A stretch of DNA of 64,000 nt from Phascolomyces articulosus (taxonomy: Eukaryota; Mucoromycota; Mucoromycetes; Mucorales; Lichtheimiaceae): positions 682,001 through 746,000 of the forward strand of contig JAIXMP010000017.1 in NCBI GenBank assembly GCA_025677815.1. The letters run 5' to 3'. Positions 1-11,721 of the stretch are shown one piece after another. The position numbers and the translations under genes are program-made. Position 1 is the first letter of the stretch. Every line of letters begins with the position of its first letter. Under the pieces are notes generated by a model. It was not told where the DNA came from and did no database searches. It saw only the letters and a list, made by a program, of their open reading frames with translations.

Positions 1-347
1 AAAAATAAGTGATCGATTATTGATCTATCCCTTATTTCACCGGTCATAAATGAAAAATCAAGATCAAGATTACGGACACACTCGGCTGTGATGATTTTGA
101 CAGCCGTACTCCTCTGGTTAAGCACGCGCATTGTTCCATAACTTTTCAACGCCAGTTTGTCCCATACAATGTAAGAATCAAACAACAGATAATTATACCA
201 ATGTTTACAAATAATAGTACAGGTTAGTTTTTCTTGGAATGGGAGTAATGAAAAAATTTGACAGATGATCTCTGTTGGAAATGTCATGAATTTGGCATTA
301 TACTGATGCTGAACATCAATGTCAAAGTGTTTCTGCTGTCTATCCAT
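1..347 (-). CDS. F-box protein, N-terminal part (runs off left edge)
   Basis: An uninterrupted reading frame of 115 codons starts at an ATG whose first base is 347 and is still open at base 1, so only the N-terminus is present. Residues about 22-62 read as an F-box: an FPTEIICQIFSLLP helix, then a cysteine-containing helix and the CKHWYNYLL segment. F-box proteins bind Skp1 in SCF ubiquitin ligases and use C-terminal repeats to choose substrates; in Mucoromycota these are usually leucine-rich repeats. That part lies outside the window, so the substrate is unknown. The upstream gene on the same strand ends only about 230 bases away. An intron further left cannot be excluded. Confidence 0.8.
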   Translation of the reverse strand, partial: MDRQQKHFDIDVQHQYNAKFMTFPTEIICQIFSLLPFQEKLTCTIICKHWYNYLLFDSYIVWDKLALKSYGTMRVLNQRSTAVKIITAECVRNLDLDFSFMTGEIRDRSIIDHLF

Positions 348-576
348 GTATTATATTAAAAAAGGTATAAGAAAAAGAAAGAAGCATATTTATAAGTAGT
401 AGGTTTTATAGTTTTAAATGAAACTTAGCCTTCCTTTCATTTGTTTAATTATAAAACTCTCACACAGTGCTCCTGGAAGTTTGAGAAAAATTGTGGCTGT
501 AAGTTATTGCAATTGACGAAAAACTGTACTTTTCCCATAAATACAATTAAATAGCAATATAAGTTGCTGCCATTTA

Positions 577-3036
577 TTATTCATTTGGATTATAATAAAA
601 TCTGGATCTAAATCTATTGCAACATTTCGTTTTACAGCTTTCTGCAGATTTTGCACCACTATAAACAAGGACATTTGATCCACTATCCTTCGATATCATG
701 TAGCCAGTTTTGAGAATATCTGTACTATTTTTATCTACATGAAAAATGTCACCCTCATCAGGATAGTAATATGTATCTCCAGGAAGGCTCATTGGATATT
801 TTTCACAACAAGGCGGGCGTCCTACGTCACGATGGATGTAAAAATTAGCCGCCATTCCTTCACTATTATCTACCGTTGTCTTTAAATAAATGTTGCATAG
901 TAAAACGTTAGTGAGTGCAACACGTGTTCGATATATATATATCAACAAACATAAGAAAATAATGCAAACTATATTAAAAAAGAACAATAGTATAAATAAC
1001 ATACCATGACATACGTAAATGCATGACCATCAGCACACATGTTAATCAAATTATATGGCTGTACATGTCTTCTTATTTTGGCAAGAACAGTCGATGAGCC
1101 TCTAATTACTCCTGCAGCCACACTTTCTGTAAATTTGACACCTGGTAAATAAATGCTCCCATCAAGAACAGCAACGACCAACTTTTTCACTTCAATTGAC
1201 TATATATATATATATATTTCGTAATAACAGTAGCAATGGGGCGCGCATGAGTAAATTTTGCATTAAAATATTGTTAGTTATACATTCATTAAATTTCTTC
1301 CTGTGACACGCCTTTTACCAAACCAAAAGAAGAAATAAATCTTACAGACAGGTTTACTTTTCCATGTCCAATTCGGACATAGAGTTGATCGAATTCCATG
1401 TTTTGAGCACGAACTTTTCCTTGTTTAATAGAAACTGAAATCTCTGGAATAGTAAAAATATGCTCTTTTATGATGATTGCATCATCTCCATTTATTTGTT
1501 GAGATGTAGGTAATGTAATATGTAGTTTATATTTTGGCATTTTCTCATCATCGTTGTCTTGATTACCGTTTACCATAGTGTGCTTGATGCGAACAGTGAG
1601 GTGACCCATAAAATGATCCAAATAAATAATAGCACTCGAAAAATCATCGTCGTCATCGCTTTCTAGATCACCTTTATCGTTTACTGACACCAAATTCTTG
1701 TCTTCCTCTTCCTTATTATCGTATATTCTTGTCAAATACATACGAACGTCATTTTCATTTTGCTGCTGTAAAACCGATGGATCATCGTTATTGTTGTTGA
1801 CGATTGTTGAGTTAGATTTCACAATATTAATATCCAACTCAATGTTATCATCCGCTGTGACTATAAAGCTGTGAATATCTAAAATCGGGAATGATGCTAG
1901 AATAACATTTCCGCCCAATGACATATAATATATTAATAACGAGCTACGTAAACACCTATTAAGCGCAATATATTACCTGATGTAGTAAGTTTGTAGGATT
2001 GCTGTCGCTTTCCGACAACATGTGTATCGTGAGACAAAGTATTTTCATAGTGATTTGCGTCACCCATTTCAGTATTGGCACCAACAGAGACATGACTTTC
2101 GGCGGAACTGGCAGTAGTGGGTTCATTAATATCTAAATGGTTAAGTGGATTATTATTATCACTGGTCTCTACGAAGCAAGGACCAAGAATTTCTAAATAT
2201 ATTCAGATGAAAGCAGAAACACATCGGAAAGGAGTTAGCAATATATTTTCACAGAAGAAAAAATTTAATAATATACGCAGTTGTTGGAGACCACATTATT
2301 ATACCTTTTCCATATCGTGATGCAAGAAAGTTCATAGACTCATCTAAATCATTCAACGTGTTAACACGTGGGAAGCTACTTGGATAATCCAGTTTCAATG
2401 GCCATTCGCCACATCCTTGTAATTGTATTTCAGTGATAGGGCTTGAAAAGAACTATACCAGACGAAGAACATTTAGCAAGAAGCATGATGTTGTATATAG
2501 ATATATGATTTGCAAGTTTTTATGCCCGAACTATATATATTAATATTTCAATAATAAATAGAAATTAAGCTTATTAAGCTATTATCTTACAGCGTTGAAA
2601 ACACTACCGCATTTTCTTAGAAATTTATAGGCCAATACAGCCATATAAATGTATAGCAATACAGAATACCAACTTCTCTCTGCAAATAATTGTTGAATTT
2701 ACGTGTCAGTCAGCAAAGCAGTATACATCATAACAATTAAACAAATCACTATCACTTCTTTTGAATATAAATTTGAATATTACTTTTTGGTTTTGAGGAT
2801 AAATTATCGTTATGACAGTCGCTACAGCTGCAATTGCAACTTGTTTTAGCAGAAGAACAGCAGCATAATCTCGTTAAACTATCATCATTTTCACTGGTGG
2901 AAGCCACTGCATCTTTCGTTGATGCTTCATTATCAATTGACACAAAATTTCGAGGTTCTTTAGGTTCTAGCTGCAATCCATCCTTAAGATTATCAGAAGA
3001 GTGGAGTGTAGGATCAGGGCCTTTTTTTTCGTCCAT
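577..3036 (-). CDS. Membrane-anchored adhesin-like (DUF4097-type) protein, 7 exons
   Basis: Exons on the minus strand are 3036-2784, 2679-2591, 2452-2305, 2192-1977, 1896-1319, 1199-1005 and 879-577. All phases match and give 593 residues. The N-terminus is hydrophilic and carries a cysteine-rich patch around residues 58-75 (CCC and CNCSCSDC). A single hydrophobic segment follows at about residues 88-105, giving type II topology: a short cytoplasmic tail and a large outer part. The outer part begins ITEIQLQGCGEWPLKLDYPS and continues as alternating beta-strand sequence with an acidic DDDDD stretch. This resembles the large fungal family of putative adhesin/DUF4097 proteins of unknown function. 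The family assignment is by pattern; I recognise no catalytic motif. The start is the first ATG after a purine-rich leader. Confidence 0.72.
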
Positions 3037-3505
3037 GATGAAAAAAAAAAAAAGGGAAAGAGAAATATGCTCAGCATCAACTGGGTTTGCAGATATTTTT
3101 ATATAAAACGAGAACATTTCTACTTGGAATTGTTACTCAGCAGCTTGTTTTTTGTGTTACAAATAACCTTAAATCTGGATTACTCTGCATATATAAAAAA
3201 GATATTAGCTGGTTGTCAATAGTTATTCAGGTGTTGTAAATACCACAGCCTATCAACAGCTGAAAAATAATTGCAATGGTAACTGATAATGCCATTATAC
3301 CCCTTAATCTTTTTTTGGTTGCATATAAAAGTAGGATACATTATTGCATATCTTTTTATCACGGTTTCTTTTTTTTTTTTTTCCAAATGACGAATTGAAC
3401 AGATCAAACAACCCTTCTTTTTCCCTCAAAATTAATTCCATTCCTTTAAATCACATTCCCATTTAACTTCTTGAATCATTTTGATTTTTGGGCCATCTTT
3501 CCAGC
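3037..3505. other. Divergent intergenic region
   Basis: This 470-base gap lies between the adhesin-like gene (-) and the Yippee gene (+) and must hold both promoters. It contains A/T homopolymers and a pyrimidine-rich leader. I see no gene or convincing factor site. Confidence 0.5.
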
Positions 3506-3903
3506 ATGGGTAAAAGACAGCCAGCCTATCTTCCTGATAGTCGTATATACAGTTGTACTACTTGTCATTCTCATTTACTTTCCCACCAATCGATAGTCTC
3601 GAAAGCTTTTCAGGGAAGGGTAAGTATAAAAAATACTTTAAAATATATTTGTTTACTCATAGAGAACAAAAGTATGGACCTGCATATCTTGTCAGTCATG
3701 TTGTCAATGTAACATTAGGTACAAAAGAAGAACGAATGCTTTTGACTGGAATGCATACTGTTGCCGATATATCATGTAGTGTTTGTGGAACAAGAATTGG
3801 ATGGAAGTACTTGTGTGCGTTGGAAGAATCACAAAAATACAAGGAAAGCAAATATATTGTTGAAAAAGCAAAAATTGCTAAAGAAGTGATGTGGGATTTT
3901 TGA
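3506..3903 (+). CDS. Yippee-like zinc-binding protein, 2 exons
   Basis: Exons 3506-3619 and 3673-3903 encode 114 residues, the usual length for Yippee/YPEL proteins. The fold binds zinc through two CxxC pairs, visible at C17/C20 and C73/C76. The family signature runs through YSCTTCHSHL, AFQGRYGPAYL, LLTGMHTVADI and GWKYLCALEESQKYKE. Joining at the AAAAG acceptor before 3673 restores the conserved FQGRYGPAYL; the upstream ATAG would break the frame. The likely start is the ATG at 3506. YPEL4/FAM72-type proteins are conserved across eukaryotes and linked to the centrosome, spindle and CTLH ubiquitin ligase, but the fungal role is largely undefined. Confidence 0.93.
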
Positions 3904-4322
3904 TTATTAGAAATAGATTATTATATATTATATTATTCTTATTGCTTTATAAATACTGGCTTCTTTTTGTATATATACTTATAACCATATTTTAGAGGAT
4001 GGACAAAATCAAAAGCAATTTTTCGGCTTTTTTAAGGGAGGAAGCAAAATGATTTATTTATCAACCAAGCACGATTACGTCAGAGATGGACCGTGCTTGT
4101 TCTACGTGAGAGAAAAGGAAAAGTAGTTAATTGATAAATGATATATAACGACGCTAAAGGGAATATAAGCGGCCATTATCCACTCGAATGATAAAGGTAT
4201 TATGTTATATTTTTTTCTCCTGTTCCATAAGGTATCCAAATCTTTTGTAGTGACATGATTGATGATGATCAAAGCGGGTTTGCATAATTCCTTGGATAAT
4301 CATTTAAAAAAAATCTTGCTGG
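3904..4322. other. Intergenic region with nested inverted repeats
   Basis: No gene is visible. Two nested perfect inverted repeats lie here: ATTTATCAA (4056-4064) with TTGATAAAT (4131-4139), and inside them CAAGCACG (4066-4073) with CGTGCTTG (4092-4099). The inner 18-base loop contains TTACGTCAG, close to a bZIP/CRE half-site. The position is about 190-270 bases upstream of the acyltransferase start. Confidence 0.5.
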
Positions 4323-6009
4323 ATGCATGCTGATAAAGGAAGAGCTGTAAATAGTGTTAACGGCCTAGATATTCAATCTCAAACCTTCAGCAAAGTCTCT
4401 CAACATGCCAGCATACCGCAGCAAACTTTACTAATGCTGCGCCACAGCTGTCATCCTGCCACTGGTTCCACCGTAATTCCAAAAAACTCAATAAATAGCC
4501 TTCGACAAAATGTGAAGTATTCTTTACATATCATTCTTCAACCAGTAATGCCTCTCGAAACTGCTACAATATACCCAACAAACAAGCATAACCGTCCATT
4601 CTCTTCCTCGAAAATACCACTTCATGGTTTTGATCTCTTTGGTGCTCCAATCCAGATTCTGAATCATCGCTTCTTCCATGCACCAACCAATGGCAGTTTT
4701 CCTGAAGTAATTGACAAATTAAAATCTTCTCTTGCTGAAGCGCTCGAATTGTATCCACCAGTTCAAGGGACTGTCCAATCTGATGAAGAATATGTTTATT
4801 GTATTGCTATGGACGAAGTTAATCGACCTGGTACCCCGTTTATTGTCGAAACAAAAGATACACCTTACACTGGTGATTCTGAAGAACTATCACCACGCGC
4901 CGGCTTATTATTACCACCTGGATCGACTACATTGACAGTGAAAGTAACCCAGGTAAATAAAAAGAGGATTATTTACATATTATCAGACGATATTTTTATT
5001 CGCACCAGTTAAAAAATCTCATGTGTATATGGTTTTTTTTTTGCAACAGTTTTCATGTGGCACTATTGTTGTTGCATCTTCACTGCATCATATTGCTGCA
5101 GATTTACGCGGTTTTCTCGATTTCCTTGAATTATGGGCACAGCTTTCTCGAGGTGAACCTATTGATTTCACGAAAATTCCAAATGACTGGTCCCGCACAC
5201 CATATCAGTATTTTGAACGATTGGATCGTGAACCTACAGCACCACCTCCGTTTACCGTTCTTCCTACTCCTGCCACGGGCCCTTATGCCTATCTAACAGC
5301 CCCCTCTGAAGTAACACGATGGAAGTTTAGCAAGGATACAATGAAAAGATTAAAGGCTGAATTATCACCTTCTGGTAATGGTGAATGGATATCATCTGGT
5401 GACGCATTGGCTTCAATAATTGCTGGAGCTGTTACACGTGCACGTGATCAAGGTAATGTCGAGAGATTGGAAGGAAGAAGTACCTTAGAATCACAAACGG
5501 AAAGAATTGCCATGGCAGCTGATGGTCGCGAACGAGCCCCACGAGGAAACATGACCGATGGGCATTATTTTGGTAATTTTAATAATCTTTGGAGTGTTGA
5601 TGCTTCTCGTGCCGATTTGTTATCCGCAACACCAGAAGCAGCGTCTCGCATTGCACTTGCTATTCGAAAGGAGTTGAATATCCAACTCTCATCTGAAGGT
5701 GTATCCAACCGAATTGCATTCTTTGAAAACCCCAAGATTGCCAAACCTCCAGGTCGTATCGTTTGGTCTGCAGATGTTATTTTAACCAATTGGTGTCGAA
5801 ATGATTTAGAAGGTACTGAATTTGATATGGGTTGGGGAAAACCATTCAAGGCGACCTCAGGTGCTGGTACAGTTTTCCCACCAGGTTATTCATTAATGAC
5901 ACAGGATGGAGAGTCAGGGGATATTACCGTATTGTTAACGGTGGATAACCCAGGTGCTGCTGCATTAAAATCTGATCCGTTGCTGGTCAAGTATGCTGAA
6001 TTGTTATAG
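4323..6009 (+). CDS. BAHD / transferase-family acyltransferase, 2 exons
   Basis: Exons 4323-4952 and 5050-6009 give 529 residues. The protein belongs to the CoA-dependent acyltransferase fold (PF02458-like). It has the catalytic HxxxD in SSLHHIAAD (H224, D228) and the C-terminal structural motif as DMGWGKP (D469), the counterpart of DFGWG. These enzymes move acyl groups from acyl-CoA to hydroxyls or amines of secondary metabolites; the acceptor here cannot be read from sequence. The N-terminus is uncertain: family similarity begins near MPLETATIYPTNKHN (ATG at 4548), so the preceding 75 residues may be a leader or open 5' UTR. The gene faces convergently the tRNA methyltransferase. No other biosynthetic genes flank it. 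Confidence 0.85.
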
Positions 6010-6358
6010 ATTGTAATTATTTAACAATTGTAACCCTGTGTAAATAAATGCATTTTATATCCTTTCCTTACATCAAAGTATGTATAAATACAATAAACAA
6101 ACATTTATTATCGATTATATTATATAATATACTAAGTATATTTATTGAGGAACGCTAACATAGCAATCCAAGATAATATATTTTCTATGCTTTGGTCATT
6201 TTTTATCTATGCTGTATAAAGGCTATACTTTTTCGTTTAATATACTATGTACAATTTGTATGATCTGAGTATCATATCTACAAACGGTTGTGTAATACAT
6301 GAATCATCCAAATCAAGTTATTCAGTTTTTCGTAACTTTGTCAGAAAAGCAGTATGTC
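6010..6358. other. Convergent 3' intergenic region
   Basis: AT-rich sequence between the stop codons of the acyltransferase (+) and the methyltransferase (-). AATAAA-like tracts are present on both strands. Nothing else is seen. Confidence 0.5.
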
Positions 6359-7476
6359 CTAAAATGGTATAACAGTCAAAATATGTTTTTCTTTATAATA
6401 CTCGTTTCCACATTGCTCATTCATGATAACAAACAAACCTTTCACGTCAAAGTTCTTGGGCCGACATACCCATGCCAACTCCTCTGTACTTCTGACCTGC
6501 GTCGCCCGTACATCCCATTCTTTCCATTCTGCTTCAATACATGATTCTAGTACAATCGGTAAGTTTTGGATGGCTTGAACCAAATCAAGCACTTGAGTCA
6601 TATTTGGTAGATAGCATACAATGAATCGGTCATTATTTAAAAGTGGTAATAATTTTCCAACATAATCACTTGGTGCAGGCATATCAAGGACAATACCATC
6701 AAATGTTATATTCTGAGATGCAACATCACAGACATCACCAATATGAAATGTTACTGTATCCTTGTAACGACCTCGTTCGTAACGCTGAACATGCTTTCGT
6801 GCAGTGTTGGAGTGTCCTTCTCGAATATCACAAGTATGTATCCGACCTTCAGTAGAGACAGCCCTTGCCAGGTATAGGGTTAGCGCTCCATTTCCTGTTC
6901 CTGCCTCAAGGATTTGATGACCAGGTTCTATATCAAGCATTTGTACCTATTTTTATACATTCTAAGAATGAGATTCGGTTTAATAATGTGCTATTTTTAC
7001 CATACACTTACAATTGTAGAAGCATCCTTGGGATAAATGGGTGTACAACTACGAGGAACATTCACAACATATCTATAGGAATAATATTAAGGCACAAATT
7101 CCAAACAAAATAAAGCGAAAAGAATCACAGTATACTCACTCGTCCAAAGTAGGCTTATGAAGCATGAATCCAGTTACTCCTATATTAACGAATTACTATA
7201 CAATCCCTAATTTAAAGATCATGAGACAAAGGAAATGAAAAGAAAATTTAATATACCATTATGTGTACGGACGGTAGATCTTACCGACATACCCATCAAT
7301 TGAGTATGTGGAATAATTCCTCCTTTGTGATCCTTATGCTGACCTTCTTCAAGTGGTCCTACTAAATATTTCCTGTTAGACTTCAGCTCTCGAAGCATAC
7401 AAAAGTCGCCTGCTTGAAAGGTAGAAAATGTGCGAAAATGGCAATGGAATGAACGAATGGCAGGGCGAGCAAACAT
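6359..7476 (-). CDS. tRNA (adenine-58-N1)-methyltransferase, TrmI/TRMT61B type, 4 exons
   Basis: Exons 7476-7257, 7179-7140, 7072-7012 and 6946-6359 encode 302 residues. The N-terminus (MFARPAIRSFHCHFRTFST) is basic and hydroxylated, like a mitochondrial presequence. A TrmI-type N-terminal beta domain follows (FQAGDFCMLREL, then HTQLMGMSV). The Rossmann methyltransferase domain starts PRSCTPIYPKDASTIV and shows SAM motif I ILEAGTGNG (E121-G127) and motif IV-like FDGIVLDMPAP. The family makes m1A58 in the T-loop using S-adenosylmethionine. The leader and single-subunit TrmI architecture suggest the organellar enzyme (TRMT61B-like) rather than cytosolic Trm61, which pairs with Trm6. That assignment is inference. 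Confidence 0.88.
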
Positions 7477-8046
7477 AACAGTATGTTGTGATAACAGAAA
7501 ATAAAAATAGGAACGATTTTTTTATTTGACAAGCTGGATATAAAAAAAAATTGAACCCAACAGCTTATTTCTCATGTGAATATAAAAAGCTTCCTTGAGG
7601 CATCGTTATATCTACAATATATTGCCACAGCTACTAGTGTAAGTATGTTACGTGAATTATAAGTCATTTGAATTTATTTAATTGTGGGCTCTTGACAATT
7701 AATGATACAAAGTCTTGGTTTTCAGTGAAAAAGAAATTGACACTCTCGTACCTGCCTTTTTTTTTTTTTTGAAAAAAGTACGTTATGCGTAGTTAGATCA
7801 TTTTTGATACGTACAATTTTTTCTTATATGGGAGATCACACGATCCCATGTGCATTATTTTGTAACCGCGACTTGAAGATCTACAATGTATACTGCAATC
7901 CATTAGAGTTTACAATTTTATCTTCAACTTAATGTTATTTCATAGATAATTAAAATAAATGATTTTGTTCGCTTTGAATTAATGGTGGAATATATGTAGT
8001 GCATCCATTATATAGAATGAATATAAAGTCTATAAGAATGAATAAA
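7477..8046. other. Intergenic region
   Basis: AT-rich sequence with a T-rich tract near 7760. It includes the promoter side of the methyltransferase. No coding signal was found on either strand. Confidence 0.4.
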
Positions 8047-8710
8047 CTATCTTGGATGGAAAATAAAATAAGAGTAGAAAATAGCATTTATGTAGAATAA
8101 CAACAACATGCACAAATAAGCTTGGCTTTTGTAGGTAATGCGTAAAAAAGATACGACATATGCGCCACCGTTTTCAAATTGATTATACCAAAACACTATC
8201 CACATAGTAGCTCCTTTCATAATGTTAAAAATACCCTTTGGATCGGGACCTTCCCAATTAACTACTAGCACTTTCGATTGGTTTCTTCTTTTTATATTAT
8301 ATAGCGAGGCGATGATTTATCGCACTAGGTGCATAAAATACGCCATAAAATAATCCACGCACCATCTCGGAACCGCCAAGAATAATTTCTTTGCATAATT
8401 TATTAACCGAGTCTTGAAAACTAACATTTTAGAAGAAATGTGGATTTTCTGAATACTTGAAAGAATACCATCAAATAGTTATATAAATCGCCTTTTCTGT
8501 CAGGAAATAGAAATAATAAGGTCCATTTATAAACTTTTATTGTTAATTATTATCATTAACCTTTACCAGAGGAGAAATAAAAAATCTATTATCAGAAAAA
8601 GTAACCATCCAGGGTCTACCATTGATACCAATCAACATATAGAAAACCCTTTGCTTCACCCCAGCATGTATTTGTCTTGATACCATGAGTAATAAAGAAG
8701 TGGTGAAAAC
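8047..8710 (-). pseudogene. Coding-like segments of an unrecognised, probably decayed gene
   Basis: Several minus-strand segments look like exons but do not join into one gene. From 8710 to 8567 a 48-codon segment between an AG and a GT reads like protein (QIHAGVKQRVFYMLIGING, WMVTFSDNRFFISP). About 8415-8290 holds a second segment with KLCKEIILGGSEMVRGLFYG. About 8275-8130 holds a third with LVVNWEGPDPKGIFNIMKG and WYNQFENGGAYVV. Phases between the segments do not match with any acceptable splice pair I tried, and no upstream ATG exon is visible. I recognise no family. A real gene with odd introns is the alternative. Confidence 0.35.
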
Positions 8711-8918
8711 CTATCCTTGTAATGTGAGTTATATGATTATATTTTAAATTCGTGTCTATGCAATATAAATGGGATTATGCACAGTCATCATGCATACAGA
8801 AAGTTTGCAATAAATGATTTAAATCGCGTTTATTTATGTGTAAGAAATATTAAACATAGATGAACCTCCTTCTTCCCTTTGTTCATACAAATTTTTAGAT
8901 ATAATACGCATACCTACA

Positions 8919-11721
8919 ATGACTAAACTGACCAACAACTTAAATGAAAAGAAAAGTAATAATTACAATATTAAGAAAGAAGGTGAACCAGTTCCTTTTA
9001 CTATAACTACTACCACTATTATTACTCGTAATAATCATTCAAGAAAACCACAATTATATTTATATACTCATCTTATTGCGTTAAGTTTAGTTGTCATAAA
9101 CGAGCGAAATAACAGCGTATTGCAACGGCATACCCCAGACGCGGAAGTTAAGAAAGAAGAACCAGAAGCTTCTACAGGAGGTACTACGTGAAAACATATT
9201 TTTTATGTAATAAATCATGGAATCGAGTATCTAACTGCTTCCCATAATCAAGATACTAAATATTCATGGAAAGTCAAGTACCTGGTATTTACTGTTGCAG
9301 TTGTTTCACAAATTCTGTAAGATTCTCTATTCCAAAATAATAATAATAATAATAATAGTATATTGCAGCTAACAATGACATTTTATCCACATCAGAAACC
9401 AAGCATCAACGGACGAACTAGTAATGAAATTTTATATTTTTACTTAGCAATATGGTAATTGCAACGATTTTCTGTGAGCAACTAACAATTACTACCTTTA
9501 TTACGCATCTTATGGTTTTTTTAACGTAGTATCCTGCACTGCCATCTATTCAAGCTGAATTTAACACTACAACTACTGTAACAAATATGAACATTTCTGT
9601 TCATACGTTGATGATAGGCTTGCTGGTATATTTAGAAACTCTTTAATTCCATATAACAACACATTTTTTTCCGTGCCATCATTCTTTTCAACAGGATATA
9701 CTATGTATATTAATGTAAATTATTATGATACTTATTATATTATATACCTGCGTGATATAGTCAGCAATCTGGGGCTCCTACGCTGATGGTTATGGTATAG
9801 TAGTACAGTTGTTCTCTAAAGAAACATAACTTGAAATCTCACTAATGATAGGTTTAAACTTAATTTCCTATGTAACATATCTTTCTATAATACATTTATA
9901 TTTAATAAGGCCGGAGACCGATCTTCATTGCATCCAATGCTTTTTTAGTCTGTGGGAACATTGGATCCGCATTAGCTATCAACAATTGGATGCTTCTTGC
10001 CTTTCGAATAATAACTGCTGTCGGTGCTGCAGCTGTGAGTATATATATACAATAAGAAGATGATGAAGAAGAAATATAGTATTGCAAAAAAAAAAAAAAA
10101 AAATTATAAAAGCATCGTAGCGGTTGTATCTTGTATTAATTATGAAACTCGATTTGCAAAATGTAGAGTAATGCATTAGGCGCTGGAATGATCAATGATG
10201 TTTTTGAAGATCATCAAAAGGGTAAGGTAATCTCTTGGTTTTCATGCGCGAGCTTATATACTATGGGATTTTCGTAAGTAGCCAGTTGGATATCATATTT
10301 ATTATATATTATAAATATGACATTATGAAATAATTATTATAAAGAAATCCAAAAAAAGTTTCCATAACTCAATACCAACCTTGCCACTGCTGTATTGTAA
10401 CTTACTAAACGTAATTGTTTTTACTAGCCCGTTCGTAGGAGGAGCTTTAAATCAGTATCTTGGTTGGCGCTGGATATTCTGGATTTTTGTTATAGTTTAT
10501 GGTTTATTGTGGATAACTATTATATTACTATTACCTGAAACCAATCCATATGCACGTCATCAAAGAAGGCAACAACAAAATGACTCCATTGAATCAGGTG
10601 ACTCTTCTTCTACCTACACAACAGAAATCAAGGGGAGAACGCACAAGAAAGCAAGCATAATAAACCCATTTTCATCTCTCAAGTTACTCAAGTTTCCAAA
10701 CATGTTGCTGTGTTGTTTATATTTTGGATGGATGTAAGTTAAAAAGTCACGCGACCGTTTTATGCATCTTTACGCGATGTACAGAATGAAAAAAAAATTG
10801 TATACGTATGAAAAATATTTGATTGTGTTCATTTATGATAAATAGGGCTTTCACAAATAATGCAGTGGCCCTATCTTTTACTTGGGCATATTCTAATCAA
10901 TACCATTTTTCATCGACTTTTGTTGGATTATTCTATCTTTCTGGACTTGTGGGGACTACAACAGCATCATATTTGGGAGGATTTTTATCAGATAAGATCT
11001 ATATGCGCCGAATGGAAAGAGTAAAGAATAACTCAACAAACGAAAATGAGCAAGGGCAAGCCTACCCAGAAATGAGATTAAGTCAATCGGTGATATTCGT
11101 AGCTGCATTCGTTCTGGCCGTATCTTACGTTGGATATGGATGGGGTATTGAGAAGAATGTGCATTTCTCTGCAGGAATAATATGTCAGACTTTTGGTAAG
11201 CGCTGTTTATATAATATCACTTGTATCACTACTTTCACATATTTATATATAGAACATTCCTTGGATGACTGTTAAGATACAACGCTAACTTGTCAATATA
11301 ATTTTTACATTTCTTTACATATGTATGATGTTTTTAAAGCTCAATTTGGGTATACACTTACCTGCTGTTTCATCGTTGTGTATATTGTACAATCATTTCC
11401 AAGACATGGATCTTCAGGTCAAGGTAAGAAAAATTGTGAATATTCTCTACCTTATAAATGCTCGAAATTTATATAACAATTTACCGACTTTTTATTGTTT
11501 CAATAATAACGGTAAAACACCATATAGCGTGTGTTCAGACAATCAAGTGTGCATTCATTACTGCTGGAAGATTTAGCGCAATCGAACTCCAAACCCTTCT
11601 AGGTCCTGGAACGCTTTATACAATCCTCGGTGGCACTCTTTTAGTAGCAAGCCCATTCATTACCTATATTCAACGGAACCGTGATAAATGGCAAAAAGGA
11701 CGGGAGACTATTGACTGGTAG
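8919..11721 (+). CDS. Major facilitator superfamily transporter (DHA1-like), 11 exons
   Basis: Proposed exons are 8919-9180, 9253-9316, 9448-9454, 9530-9625, 9761-9794, 9910-10034, 10167-10273, 10428-10733, 10846-11195, 11340-11423 and 11528-11721. All phases close and give 542 residues. After a hydrophilic N-terminus come about 12 membrane helices with the MFS signature in the helix 2-3 loop (GSYADGYGRRP), ALPSIQAEF after helix 1, and a central basic loop (ETNPYARHQRRQQQ to INPFSSLKLL). The family exports drugs, polyamines or organic acids by proton antiport; the substrate is unknown. The 7-base third exon is inferred because only it joins helix 1 to YPALPSIQ in frame. A C-terminal relic of a relative lies at 14160. 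Confidence 0.85.
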
